The translations under genes and the position numbers were made by a program. From assembly GCA_019307545.1 (NCBI GenBank), contig JAFDJI010000069.1, forward strand, positions 1-11,010: DNA of 11,010 nucleotides, given 5' to 3'. Origin of the DNA: Deltaproteobacteria bacterium. GTDB lineage: Bacteria > Myxococcota_A > UBA796 > GCA-2862545. Shown piece after piece: positions 5,492 to 11,010 of this stretch. The notes beneath the pieces were generated by a model, which did no database searches, was not told the DNA's origin, and saw only the letters and a list, made by a program, of their open reading frames with translations. Every line of letters begins with the position of its first letter. Position 1 is the first letter of the stretch.

Positions 5492-7314
5492 GTGCGTTCC
5501 CGCTCCGGGGGTATGCGAGAGGGCGGGTCCGGATCCTCCCGAAGCGCCTCCCGTGCGAGGCGAGTGGTCATACGGAGCCGTTCCACCGCCCCCGGTGCGA
5601 CCTCGCGGCGGGTGGCGATCTCTCCCAACACCGCGGCCAGGTCGTCGAGCGCGTCGTCGATGCGCACCAGGTCGCCTTGGAGGCGCTGCCGCCGCTCTTG
5701 CACTGCCTCGACGTCTGCCAGGGTGTGCGCGATGCGATCTCGCTCCTCGGCGGCATCGGGGTCGGACTCGCCCCGGGAGGACAGGGAGGCGAGACGGCTG
5801 CGAAGCTGGGTGGCATCCACCGTAGCCAGGGTTCCCTCCACGGTGGCCCCGATGCGCGCCAACTCGTCGAGATGGTGCTCCACGTCCTTGAGCGCGGCGC
5901 GCACATCCATGGCCGCAGTCTCAGGGATCTCGGCCTCCGCCAGGCGCCGCCGGAGCGACGCCACCCGCTCGCGACCGTGCATCAGCTCGGCGGGGTCCTT
6001 CCCCCCAGCGCGCTGGGCCTGCCAGGCCGCCAGGAAGCGGCTCCAATCATTGCGCTGTCCCCACCACTGGGTAACGGCGACCAGCCCGAACCCCGCGCAC
6101 AGGGCCGCCACCAGCAACAGCGGCAGGAATGCAGCCAGTCCGAGGACCAACAGGCCCGCGGAGAGGGCCGTGAAGACCACCATGGCCAGCGGCCAACTCC
6201 ACCCCGCCGGCTGCACCACCTGCACCGGCAGCCCGGTCTGGACGCCCAGGGCGCGCGCACGGTCGGATGCCTTGCTCTTGGAGCGGTGTGCTTCCAGCAC
6301 CAGGGGCAGGCCGCTCCCCTGCAGCGCCTTCATCGCTTCCAGGGGCGCGCCGGCCCACCCCGCGGCGGCACTCCGGGCGGCAGGGTCCAGGGCAATCAGG
6401 TCCCGGGCGGGCACGACCACGCCAGCACGTGGGCGGGGCACATCCAGGCGGGTGTTCCCATCGCGCAGCGCTTCTCGCCCCTCGGCGGTCGCGGTCACCT
6501 TCACCTCTCCCGGCACCAGGGTCGCAGGCGTGATCCCGGTCCGCCTGCGTGCCAGGACGCGGAGATCGGGCACCTCTCCCGCCACCTCCTGTAGGAGGGG
6601 GAGGGCACCCGCCCGCTCACCCGGATCGGGGGAGAGGAGTCTCTGCAGGGCTTCGTCCAGGGCGAGGGGCATCCCGGTGATGTAGTTTCCTGCGGGGATC
6701 GGGGTTCCCGTCCCGCCACGCGCTGGTTGCGGATCCCGCCCGGTGGCGAGCCGGTAGAGGGTCACCCCGAGGCCGTAGAGGCCTCCCGCACCGCTGGCGT
6801 GGGCTCCGCCAAAAGCCTCCGGGGCCACCCACCGGGTGTCCTCCGGGCGAACGCGGGCCGCCGGTCGGCCTCGGGGCGCGAGCACCGGGTGTCCCCTGGC
6901 ATCGATCCCGAGATCCGCCGCGTGCAGGGCGCTCCCCGTCGCGGGGCCCGCGGCCAGGACCGCCGGCACCAACCGAGCCCCGATGGCGGCGACTGCCGAG
7001 GGAGGGAGGGGACCGGCCACCTCGTCCAACGTGGCATCCTCCAGGGGCTCGCGCACCACCAGGCCCACCGGCCCCTCCCAGGTCGTGGCGTGCACGCGCA
7101 CCAGCGCGGGATCGCGCGCGCGCTGTACCTCCCGGTGGACGTCGAGGAAGGCCTGGTTTGCGGCAGGAGGATGCACGGCGGGGGGTTGCAGCGCCAGAAT
7201 GTCCACCGGCTCCCCCGTCTCGACACTCACGGCCCGCCAACGACCCACCGAAGGCTCCGCGGCGGCGGGCGCAACCACCTCCCACCGCTCGGCGATCCGG
7301 GAACCGACCTGCAT
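5488..7314 (-). CDS. Membrane-anchored Ser/Thr-kinase-like pseudokinase with coiled-coil tail
   Basis: A 608-residue protein with a bacterial Ser/Thr kinase-like domain (about 5-250) that has lost the catalytic residues. The Gly-rich loop is replaced by PAAAEPSVGRW (16-26), the ATP lysine strand reads DILAL (38-42) with no Lys, the HRD-x-K-x-x-N loop reads LHAADLGIDARG (130-141), and no DFG is present. The structural landmarks WVAPEAF (162-168) and LYGLGVTLYRLATGRDP (179-195) remain. A middle alpha/beta-looking region (about 265-370) is unassigned. Two adjacent hydrophobic helices span about 375-416. Residues about 440-600 are charged and heptad-like, a probable coiled coil. Start is ATG at 7314, with AAGG 8 bases upstream; an in-frame GTG at 7320 is possible but too close to that site. 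It follows the trypco1-like gene by 28 bases and overlaps the TrmK-like gene, so all three are probably co-transcribed. A scaffold or sensor role is inferred. Confidence 0.8.
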   Translation of the reverse strand: MQVGSRIAERWEVVAPAAAEPSVGRWRAVSVETGEPVDILALQPPAVHPPAANQAFLDVHREVQRARDPALVRVHATTWEGPVGLVVREPLEDATLDEVAGPLPPSAVAAIGARLVPAVLAAGPATGSALHAADLGIDARGHPVLAPRGRPAARVRPEDTRWVAPEAFGGAHASGAGGLYGLGVTLYRLATGRDPQPARGGTGTPIPAGNYITGMPLALDEALQRLLSPDPGERAGALPLLQEVAGEVPDLRVLARRRTGITPATLVPGEVKVTATAEGREALRDGNTRLDVPRPRAGVVVPARDLIALDPAARSAAAGWAGAPLEAMKALQGSGLPLVLEAHRSKSKASDRARALGVQTGLPVQVVQPAGWSWPLAMVVFTALSAGLLVLGLAAFLPLLLVAALCAGFGLVAVTQWWGQRNDWSRFLAAWQAQRAGGKDPAELMHGRERVASLRRRLAEAEIPETAAMDVRAALKDVEHHLDELARIGATVEGTLATVDATQLRSRLASLSSRGESDPDAAEERDRIAHTLADVEAVQERRQRLQGDLVRIDDALDDLAAVLGEIATRREVAPGAVERLRMTTRLAREALREDPDPPSRIPPERERT

Positions 7315-7342
7315 CGTCACCGCCTTGGAGCGTCCTCGGCGT

Positions 7343-7645
7343 TCAGGGCTGGATGATGAGCTTGCAGGCCAACTGCCCCCTCGCAGAGTCCTGCGCGACC
7401 ATCACCGACCCGTTTCCGTCACACCTGATGCTGAAGCTGATCTCGGCGGCCACGCCGCGATCGACCAGCACGGGCTTGAGCTTGTCCGCAACGTACATCG
7501 CGAGGAGCTGAGCCGATTTGACGGCGTTTTCGGTCGCCTTCTCGGGCTCGGGACGCTCCTCCAGATCGCTCTTCATGAACGCGCCGGAAGTCTCCGTCTC
7601 CATCAGCAACACGGTGTCGTCATCGAGATAGGTCGGGTAGAACAG
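7343..7645 (-). CDS. Small protein resembling trypsin-co-occurring domain 1 (CU044_2847-like)
   Basis: A 100-residue protein. The layout is an N-terminal strand pair (FYPTYLDDDTVLLME), a variable acidic linker (26-36), a long helix (about 37-60, with ATENAVKSAQLLAMYVADKL) and a C-terminal strand pair (EISFSIRCDGNGSVMVAQ and GQLACKLII). This order and the gapless similarity of the last ~30 residues to the EVEFGLKLS...AVIA...F-x-V-x-L pattern suggest the trypsin-co-occurring domain 1 family, effector-associated domains found near proteases and NTPases in bacterial conflict systems; the assignment is tentative. No ATG fits: the best start is CTG at 7645-7643, with GGGAGG 6 bases upstream. GTG at 7681 in the same frame is the alternative, but would add 12 residues and place the Shine-Dalgarno inside the gene. 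It is the first gene of the minus-strand run. Confidence 0.55.
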   Translation of the reverse strand: MFYPTYLDDDTVLLMETETSGAFMKSDLEERPEPEKATENAVKSAQLLAMYVADKLKPVLVDRGVAAEISFSIRCDGNGSVMVAQDSARGQLACKLIIQP

Positions 7646-7679
7646 GGTACACCTCCCTTGAGGGGAGGGAATGAGTACC
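7646..7679 (-). promoter_or_regulatory. Hairpin enclosing the Shine-Dalgarno of the 7343-7645 gene
   Basis: Read on the minus strand, GGTAC (7679-7675) pairs with GTACC (7650-7646), and inside it CCTCCC (7668-7663) pairs with GGGAGG (7657-7652) around a 5-base CTCAA loop. The GGGAGG is the Shine-Dalgarno 6 bases before the CTG start, so the hairpin would hide it. The outer and inner stems are separated by a 6-base bulge on one side and a single base on the other. Whether it forms in vivo or is regulated is not known. Confidence 0.45.
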
Positions 7680-7791
7680 ACGGGGCGCCGGCGCTCGCCG
7701 CGCCGGAAACCCCCGGGGCCCCGCCCGCGCCCTCTCGCACCGGGACCCCACGAAGGGAGTCGAGGTCGACGTCGGGCGCCCCACACGCCTG

Positions 7792-7816
7792 GCCCCTGCC
7801 GCAGGAGGGCTTTTTT
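7792..7816 (+). terminator. Intrinsic-terminator-like hairpin in the leader of the cNMP-binding gene
   Basis: GCCC (7792-7795) plus CTG (7796-7798) can pair with CAG (7802-7804) plus GGGC (7807-7810), with a 2-base bulge and a 3-base loop, followed at once by TTTTTT (7811-7816). This is the only such T-tract hairpin in the window. No plus-strand gene ends before it, so it more likely acts as an attenuator in the leader of the downstream operon than as a gene-end terminator. Confidence 0.5.
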
Positions 7817-7850
7817 GTGGTATCTCCCGGAATCCTGCGGGAGGTGGACC
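7799..7850 (+). promoter_or_regulatory. Alternative-fold leader and Shine-Dalgarno-hiding hairpin of the cNMP-binding gene
   Basis: ATCTCCCG (7822-7829) pairs with CGGGAGGT (7838-7845), an 8-bp stem with one G-T wobble and an 8-base loop, covering the Shine-Dalgarno GGGAGG (7839-7844) that precedes the TTG start at 7851 by 6 bases. In addition CCGCAGGA (7799-7806) is the exact reverse complement of TCCTGCGG (7833-7840). That pairing would break both the terminator stem at 7792-7810 and the Shine-Dalgarno stem. The layout is that of an attenuator or riboswitch-like expression platform; no aptamer family is recognised upstream, and in GC-rich DNA 8-bp matches can arise by chance. Confidence 0.4.
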
Positions 7851-8381
7851 TTGGCGACCACCATCACTCTGGAAGAGATCATCAACTTCCTCCTCGAGGC
7901 CCCGATGTTCGGGGACCTGGACGCGGCCGAGCTCTCCAAGATCGTGCACATCATGCAGATCCAAAGGCTTCGGCCGGGACAGGTCGTGTTCCGGGAGGGG
8001 GAGCGAGGGGACGCCTGGTACGTCTTGTACGAGGGCGACGTCGAGGTGCAGAAGGACACGGGTTTCGACAACAGCGTGATCGCTGTCCTCCGACCCCCCG
8101 CTTGCTTCGGTGAGATGGCCATCCTCGACGGCTCCAACCGGTCTGCCACGGTCCGGGCCACCTCGCAAGCGACGGCCTTCCGCTTCCCCCGATCGGATTT
8201 CACCGACCTCCTCGACGACGAGAACCTCGCCGCCTACAAGCTCGTTTACCAGATGGCTCTCGTGCTCGTGGATCGACAGCGGAAGACCACGACCGCCTTG
8301 GCCGAGCTGCTCTCGAACCAGGGGCCACGCATCCAGAAGGAGCTCGAGCCCATCGTCAAACGCTCCTCGGTCGCTGAGTGA
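7851..8381 (+). CDS. Cyclic-nucleotide-binding-domain protein (CRP/cNMP sensor without DNA-binding domain)
   Basis: A 176-residue protein made almost entirely of one cNMP-binding beta-barrel (about 15-120). LRPGQVVFREGERGDAWYVL at 40-59 is the classic first strands, and FGEMAILDGSNRSATV at 86-101 is the phosphate-binding cassette with its glutamate and Arg97, so cAMP/cGMP-type binding looks intact. The last ~55 residues are helical with no helix-turn-helix, so it is not a CRP-type transcription factor; it probably acts as a regulatory partner subunit. The start is TTG at 7851 because GGGAGG lies 6 bases upstream and family similarity begins here; the frame is open back to an ATG at 7671, but the extra 60 residues are Arg/Pro-rich and cover the structured leader. 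Its TGA overlaps the GTG of the next gene. Confidence 0.85.
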   Translation: MATTITLEEIINFLLEAPMFGDLDAAELSKIVHIMQIQRLRPGQVVFREGERGDAWYVLYEGDVEVQKDTGFDNSVIAVLRPPACFGEMAILDGSNRSATVRATSQATAFRFPRSDFTDLLDDENLAAYKLVYQMALVLVDRQRKTTTALAELLSNQGPRIQKELEPIVKRSSVAE

Positions 8382-8977
8382 CCCAGATCCCCGACACCGT
8401 GCGGCCGGTGGTCGCACCCATGGACGCCCAGGACCAGTACGCGGAATGGTCCAACCAGGCGGGGCACGCCGCCCGCGAGCTGGCCTGTGTGTCCCTGTGG
8501 CCCGATCAGGCCCTCATCTGCTTCCAGGTGACCGAGGGAAGCACCCGCCGTTGGGTCCACACCGGCGACCTGGAACAGTGGAAGGTCGATGCAGAGGGTT
8601 TGGTGACCGTGGTTCGCGAGCGCAGCCGCACCGCCCTGGGACACTCCCCTCTGCGCACCCGGGTCCCAGACATGGATGCCTGGTACTGGGTGTCCGCCGA
8701 AGGTGATGGATGGGCCGCCGCGGGACTCCTCAACCCGAAGATCCTCGCGGAGCGGATGGGCGGCGCGCCGATCCTGGCCTCTGCGCCGGTCGTCGGGGCA
8801 CTGATCGCCTGGCACCCCGGCGACGCCGAGTTGGACAAGGTGATGGCGGTCGGAATCCGGAAGATGTTCGAACGGGAGCCCTCCCCGGTGACTCCAGTGG
8901 TGCACCAGTGGACCGGCGACCGCTGGGTGCCATTCGGAGAAGCGGTGCCGAGTAGCGAACCAGACGCGCAGCCCTGA
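8378..8977 (+). CDS. DUF1444-like protein of unknown function
   Basis: A 199-residue soluble protein with no signal peptide or membrane segment. It starts with GTG at 8378, overlapping the previous stop (GTGA). The order of elements resembles the DUF1444 family: a strand plus RRWVHTGDLEQWKVDAEGL (57-75), a DMDAWYWVSAEGDGWAAAGLL block (98-118), then ILASAPVVGALIAWHPGDAE (132-151) where the family has its VAVP-x-RD-like strand, and a final helix-strand (MFEREPSPVTPVVHQWTGDRW). No catalytic motif is apparent and the family's function is unknown. Coupling to the cNMP-binding gene suggests it acts with that sensor, perhaps as its effector. The family assignment is moderate; the gene itself is well supported by its length, its coupled start and the 12-base gap to the next gene. 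Confidence 0.7.
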   Translation: MTQIPDTVRPVVAPMDAQDQYAEWSNQAGHAARELACVSLWPDQALICFQVTEGSTRRWVHTGDLEQWKVDAEGLVTVVRERSRTALGHSPLRTRVPDMDAWYWVSAEGDGWAAAGLLNPKILAERMGGAPILASAPVVGALIAWHPGDAELDKVMAVGIRKMFEREPSPVTPVVHQWTGDRWVPFGEAVPSSEPDAQP

Positions 8978-8989
8978 TATCCTCCGGCC

Positions 8990-10552
8990 ATGCCGCGTAG
9001 CGTCCGAATCATGGTTGGCCTGGGTTGCCTGATCGTCTTTGCAGCGGGGTGCCAGAAGCCCACCGCACCCGCGGTTCCCGGTTTGGAACCAGTTGCGGAG
9101 CGCGATCGACGCGGACGCGTGGTGATCGTGCACACCAACGACCAGCATGCCCAAATCCGCCCGTCGGCCGTCCCCGGCCACGAGGCTGCGGTAGGCGGCA
9201 CCCTGGCGATCTCCGCCTGGGTGGAGGCGCTGGAAGAAGTTTGGGGGGAGGAGCGGGTGCTGGTGCTGGACGCCGGCGACCTCCGCTCCGGCACGCCGCT
9301 CGATGAGTACGTGGTGGACGGGGTGCGCGGCGGGGCCATGCTCAACCTCCTCGAGGTGGTCGGCTATGACGCCTGGACCGTCGGCAACCACGAGTTCGAC
9401 AAGGGCCTCGAGGAAACCGCCACCTTCGTGGCCGCCTCACCCATCCCGGCGCTGGCGGTCAACCTGGATGGGCCCGACGGAAGGCCGGTGTTCCCGAACC
9501 TCGGAGCCACCGAGGTGCTGGATGCAGCCGGAGTCCGGGTGGCGGTCATCGGGGTCACCACGCCGAGCCTCACCCGGTACGTGAACGAGGATCTCGCCGG
9601 ACTGGTGGTCGCGGACCCGGCGGCCTCGGTGCGGGGTGAGTTGGGACGTCTACCCGAGGACGTGGATGTCGTCGTCGCCCTGAGCCATCTTGGCCTGGAA
9701 GACGACAGGGCGCTCGCGGTGGCGGTCCCGGAGTTGGACCTCATCGTAGGGGGACACTCCCACACCCGCATGGAGGAGGCGGAGCGCATCGGGGACACCT
9801 GGATCGTGCAGGCCGGCTGCTGTTCCCGCGGCTTTGGCGTTTCGGTGCTCACCCCGAGCCCCGAGGGCACGGTGGACCTCGACTACAGACTGGTGGAGCC
9901 CGATCCGGACGTCCTGCCCGCGCGGCCATCCCCCGAGACCAGGGAGTTCGTGGCGCAGTGGGAGAGCACCCTGAACAAGGATTGGGGGGTGGTGCTCGGC
10001 GAGAACCTGTTCGGGTCACTGACCCGGGAAGGGACCGCGGAAAGCACGCTGGGCCGGTGGGTGTGCGAGACCCTACGCCGCGCAGCGGGAGCGGACCTCG
10101 GTCTGTACAACGGAAGTGGACTCCGTGCGAACATCCCCATGGGACTGGTGAGCCGCGAGACCCTGTACAACGTGTTCCCCTTTGGCAACGAGATGGTCGT
10201 CGCCACCGTCTCCGGGGGTGACCTGGTCTCCCTCGCGATACGGAACGCCACCGCTGTGGCCGACCCGGAGAGTGGATACGTGATGGAGCAGGATGGGCTC
10301 GCCTACACCTGGCGCAGGCACCTCGGCGCCGCAGAGTTGGTGAAGATCAGCGTGAACGGCGAGCCGGTGGATCGCGATGCGACCTACACCGTCGCCACCA
10401 ACTCCTTCGTTGCGCGCCAGTGGAGCCGCTATGTCGGCGGCGCGCCACAAGAGGTGCGCGCCACGGGCCGGCGGGTGCGAGACATCGTCGAAGAACGGAT
10501 CCGGGCCGAAGGCATCATCTCGGTCCCGCCGGTAGGCGCAACGCCACATTGA
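8990..10552 (+). CDS. 5'-nucleotidase (UshA-type) metallophosphatase lipoprotein
   Basis: A 520-residue two-domain 5'-nucleotidase. Residues 1-20 are a lipoprotein signal with lipobox FAAGC, so Cys21 would be lipidated and the enzyme held in the cell envelope. The metallophosphatase domain shows all metal-site motifs: HTNDQH (48-53), DAGD (94-97), GNHEFD (132-137), LSHLG (231-235) and GGHSH (254-258). The C-terminal substrate-binding domain has YNGSGLRANIPMG (373-385) and the aromatic pocket VFPFGNE (395-401). Relatives hydrolyse nucleoside monophosphates, UDP-sugars or, in some cases, cyclic 2',3'-nucleotides, for salvage of extracellular nucleotides. Length matches the family. It starts 12 bases after the DUF1444-like gene, probably in the same transcript, with no strong Shine-Dalgarno visible. 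Exact substrate is unknown. Confidence 0.93.
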   Translation: MPRSVRIMVGLGCLIVFAAGCQKPTAPAVPGLEPVAERDRRGRVVIVHTNDQHAQIRPSAVPGHEAAVGGTLAISAWVEALEEVWGEERVLVLDAGDLRSGTPLDEYVVDGVRGGAMLNLLEVVGYDAWTVGNHEFDKGLEETATFVAASPIPALAVNLDGPDGRPVFPNLGATEVLDAAGVRVAVIGVTTPSLTRYVNEDLAGLVVADPAASVRGELGRLPEDVDVVVALSHLGLEDDRALAVAVPELDLIVGGHSHTRMEEAERIGDTWIVQAGCCSRGFGVSVLTPSPEGTVDLDYRLVEPDPDVLPARPSPETREFVAQWESTLNKDWGVVLGENLFGSLTREGTAESTLGRWVCETLRRAAGADLGLYNGSGLRANIPMGLVSRETLYNVFPFGNEMVVATVSGGDLVSLAIRNATAVADPESGYVMEQDGLAYTWRRHLGAAELVKISVNGEPVDRDATYTVATNSFVARQWSRYVGGAPQEVRATGRRVRDIVEERIRAEGIISVPPVGATPH

Positions 10553-10560
10553 GGCGTTGC
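10538..10560 (+). terminator. Hairpin spanning the stop codon of the 5'-nucleotidase
   Basis: GCAACGCC (10538-10545) and GGCGTTGC (10553-10560) are exact reverse complements around a 7-base loop that contains the TGA stop (10550-10552). It is a strong 8-bp stem at the end of the operon. No T-tract follows, so it may be a terminator, an RNA-protecting 3' end, or the edge of the hairpin-rich repeat beside it. Confidence 0.45.
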
Positions 10561-10886
10561 TGACGCCAGGCTGAACGGCTGAGACGCTCCACCCTCCTCG
10601 CCGCCTGCGGCGTTCCCTCCGCGTCGCGCTTGCGCGCAACGCGGGGGCCCCTGGCCTCGAAGCGGCCGTCGGGTTGGAGTGTCTCCGCCTTCGCCCGGCT
10701 TCGCATCGCCGTGGGTGGGTAACGCCTGCGGGGCGGAACCACCGAGCGTCGGGAATGGCCTGGAAGGGCGGATCCTGAGGTCCATTCGTTCGAAGACAAG
10801 GAGCAACGAGGGAAGCGTACATCGGTACGCGACCGAGGAAGCGACGCAGTATTCGGGCGAATGGACCAGGAGACGCCTATTCCAGG
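10553..10886. repeat. Hairpin-rich gene-free region, probable dispersed repeat
   Basis: These 334 bases hold no credible gene on either strand; the open frames across them look like shadows of GC-rich DNA. They contain several inverted repeats: GCCGC/GCGGC (10600-10611), CCGCGT-CGCGC paired with GCGCG-CA-ACGCGG (10619-10644), and the long element at 10779-10867 described separately. Such dense structure directly after an operon end is typical of intergenic repeat families, but copy number cannot be seen from one window. Confidence 0.45.
10779..10867. repeat. 89-base element bounded by a 16-bp inverted repeat
   Basis: GGTCCATTCGTTCGAA (10779-10794) pairs along its whole length with TTCGGGCGAATGGACC (10852-10867), allowing two G-T wobbles; the outer 10 pairs are perfect. 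Inside are a second stem, GCGTAC (10815-10820) with GTACGC (10825-10830) and a 4-base loop, and a purine-rich near-duplication (GGGAAGCG and GGAAGCG). The layout suggests either a small MITE/REP-type unit or a structured RNA. No flanking target duplication was found. Confidence 0.5.
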
Positions 10887-11010
10887 CTAGAGGCACTCGC
10901 ACCACTTGCTGGACTCGGCCGAGATCATGCACAACTCGCGGGCCGCACCCGTGTCTTGGCCGGTGTCCTTGGCGAAGGCGTACCACTCGCGGGCATACTT
11001 CTTGGTGTCC
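10887..11010 (-). CDS. 3' end of an unidentified protein (partial)
   Basis: A minus-strand frame enters from the right edge and ends at TAG (10889-10887), giving the last 40 residues. It includes KKYAREWYAFAKDTG, then AARELCMISAESSKWCECL at the very C-terminus, so three cysteines lie in the last 15 residues. The piece looks helical, and its amino-acid balance is normal rather than Arg/Pro-dominated, which supports real coding. No family is recognised. It would be convergent with the 5'-nucleotidase operon, with the hairpin-rich region lying between the two 3' ends. Confidence 0.55.
   Translation of the reverse strand, partial: DTKKYAREWYAFAKDTGQDTGAARELCMISAESSKWCECL

Noticed and set aside
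4798..6685. Long plus-strand open frames (about 600 codons) opposite the pseudokinase and TrmK-like genes
   Set aside because: Arg/Pro/Gly-dominated translations with no motifs; antisense shadows typical of high-GC DNA. The minus-strand proteins have clear family motifs.
7671..7850. N-terminal extension of the cNMP-binding protein to an ATG at 7671
   Set aside because: The extension is Arg/Pro-rich, matches no family and covers a terminator-like hairpin; TTG at 7851 has an ideal Shine-Dalgarno.
10579..10722. Short plus-strand frame (CTG to TAA) in the hairpin-rich region
   Set aside because: No Shine-Dalgarno or standard start and composition typical of structured repeats; more likely non-coding.
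10073..10822. Minus-strand open frame of about 250 codons through the end of the nucleotidase gene and the repeat region
   Set aside because: Antisense to a well-supported gene for half its length and compositionally biased elsewhere.

Overview
The window is GC-rich (roughly two thirds G+C by eye) and gene-dense. It uses many non-ATG starts and overlapping stop/start codons. One predicted secreted protein ends in a Cys-containing, hydrophobic, poly-Arg tail of the MYXO-CTERM type, and there is a Ser/Thr-kinase-derived protein. Together these suggest a Myxococcota or related former deltaproteobacterial chromosome. No transposase, phage gene, tRNA, rRNA or CRISPR array is visible.

Layout. (1) 1-140: the 3' end of an unidentified plus-strand gene with a 22-residue internal repeat, convergent with a Nudix hydrolase (204-617, minus). 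(2) 701-2990: a tightly coupled plus-strand operon of MeaB-type G3E GTPase, a crotonase-family protein that looks like ethylmalonyl/methylmalonyl-CoA decarboxylase (ECHDC1 type), and a small lipoprotein; both junctions are 4-base start/stop overlaps. (3) 3010-7645: a minus-strand run, read right to left, of a 100-residue protein resembling the trypsin-co-occurring domain 1 family, a membrane-anchored degenerate kinase (pseudokinase) with a long coiled-coil tail, a shortened TrmK-like methyltransferase, and a secreted BPI/LBP (TULIP)-like protein with a MYXO-CTERM tail. (4) 7646-7850: a 205-base divergent intergenic region in which both flanking genes start with a near-identical strong Shine-Dalgarno block followed by a non-ATG codon, each block lying inside a hairpin; the plus-strand leader also has a terminator-like hairpin and an alternative 8-bp pairing. 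(5) 7851-10552: a plus-strand operon of a cyclic-nucleotide-binding-domain protein, a DUF1444-like protein and a 5'-nucleotidase-type lipoprotein. (6) 10553-10886: no gene, but hairpin-rich DNA including a 16-bp inverted repeat, probably a dispersed repeat. (7) 10887-11010: the 3' end of a minus-strand gene that runs off the window.

How the parts may work together. The meaB operon fits methylmalonyl-CoA metabolism: a GTPase chaperone for the B12-dependent mutase next to an acyl-CoA proofreading decarboxylase. The most unusual part is 4850-8977, where small uncharacterised or degenerate signalling-type proteins (trypco1-like, pseudokinase, cNMP sensor, DUF1444-like) are arranged around one structured divergent control region. 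All functional links beyond family recognition are inference from sequence and gene order.
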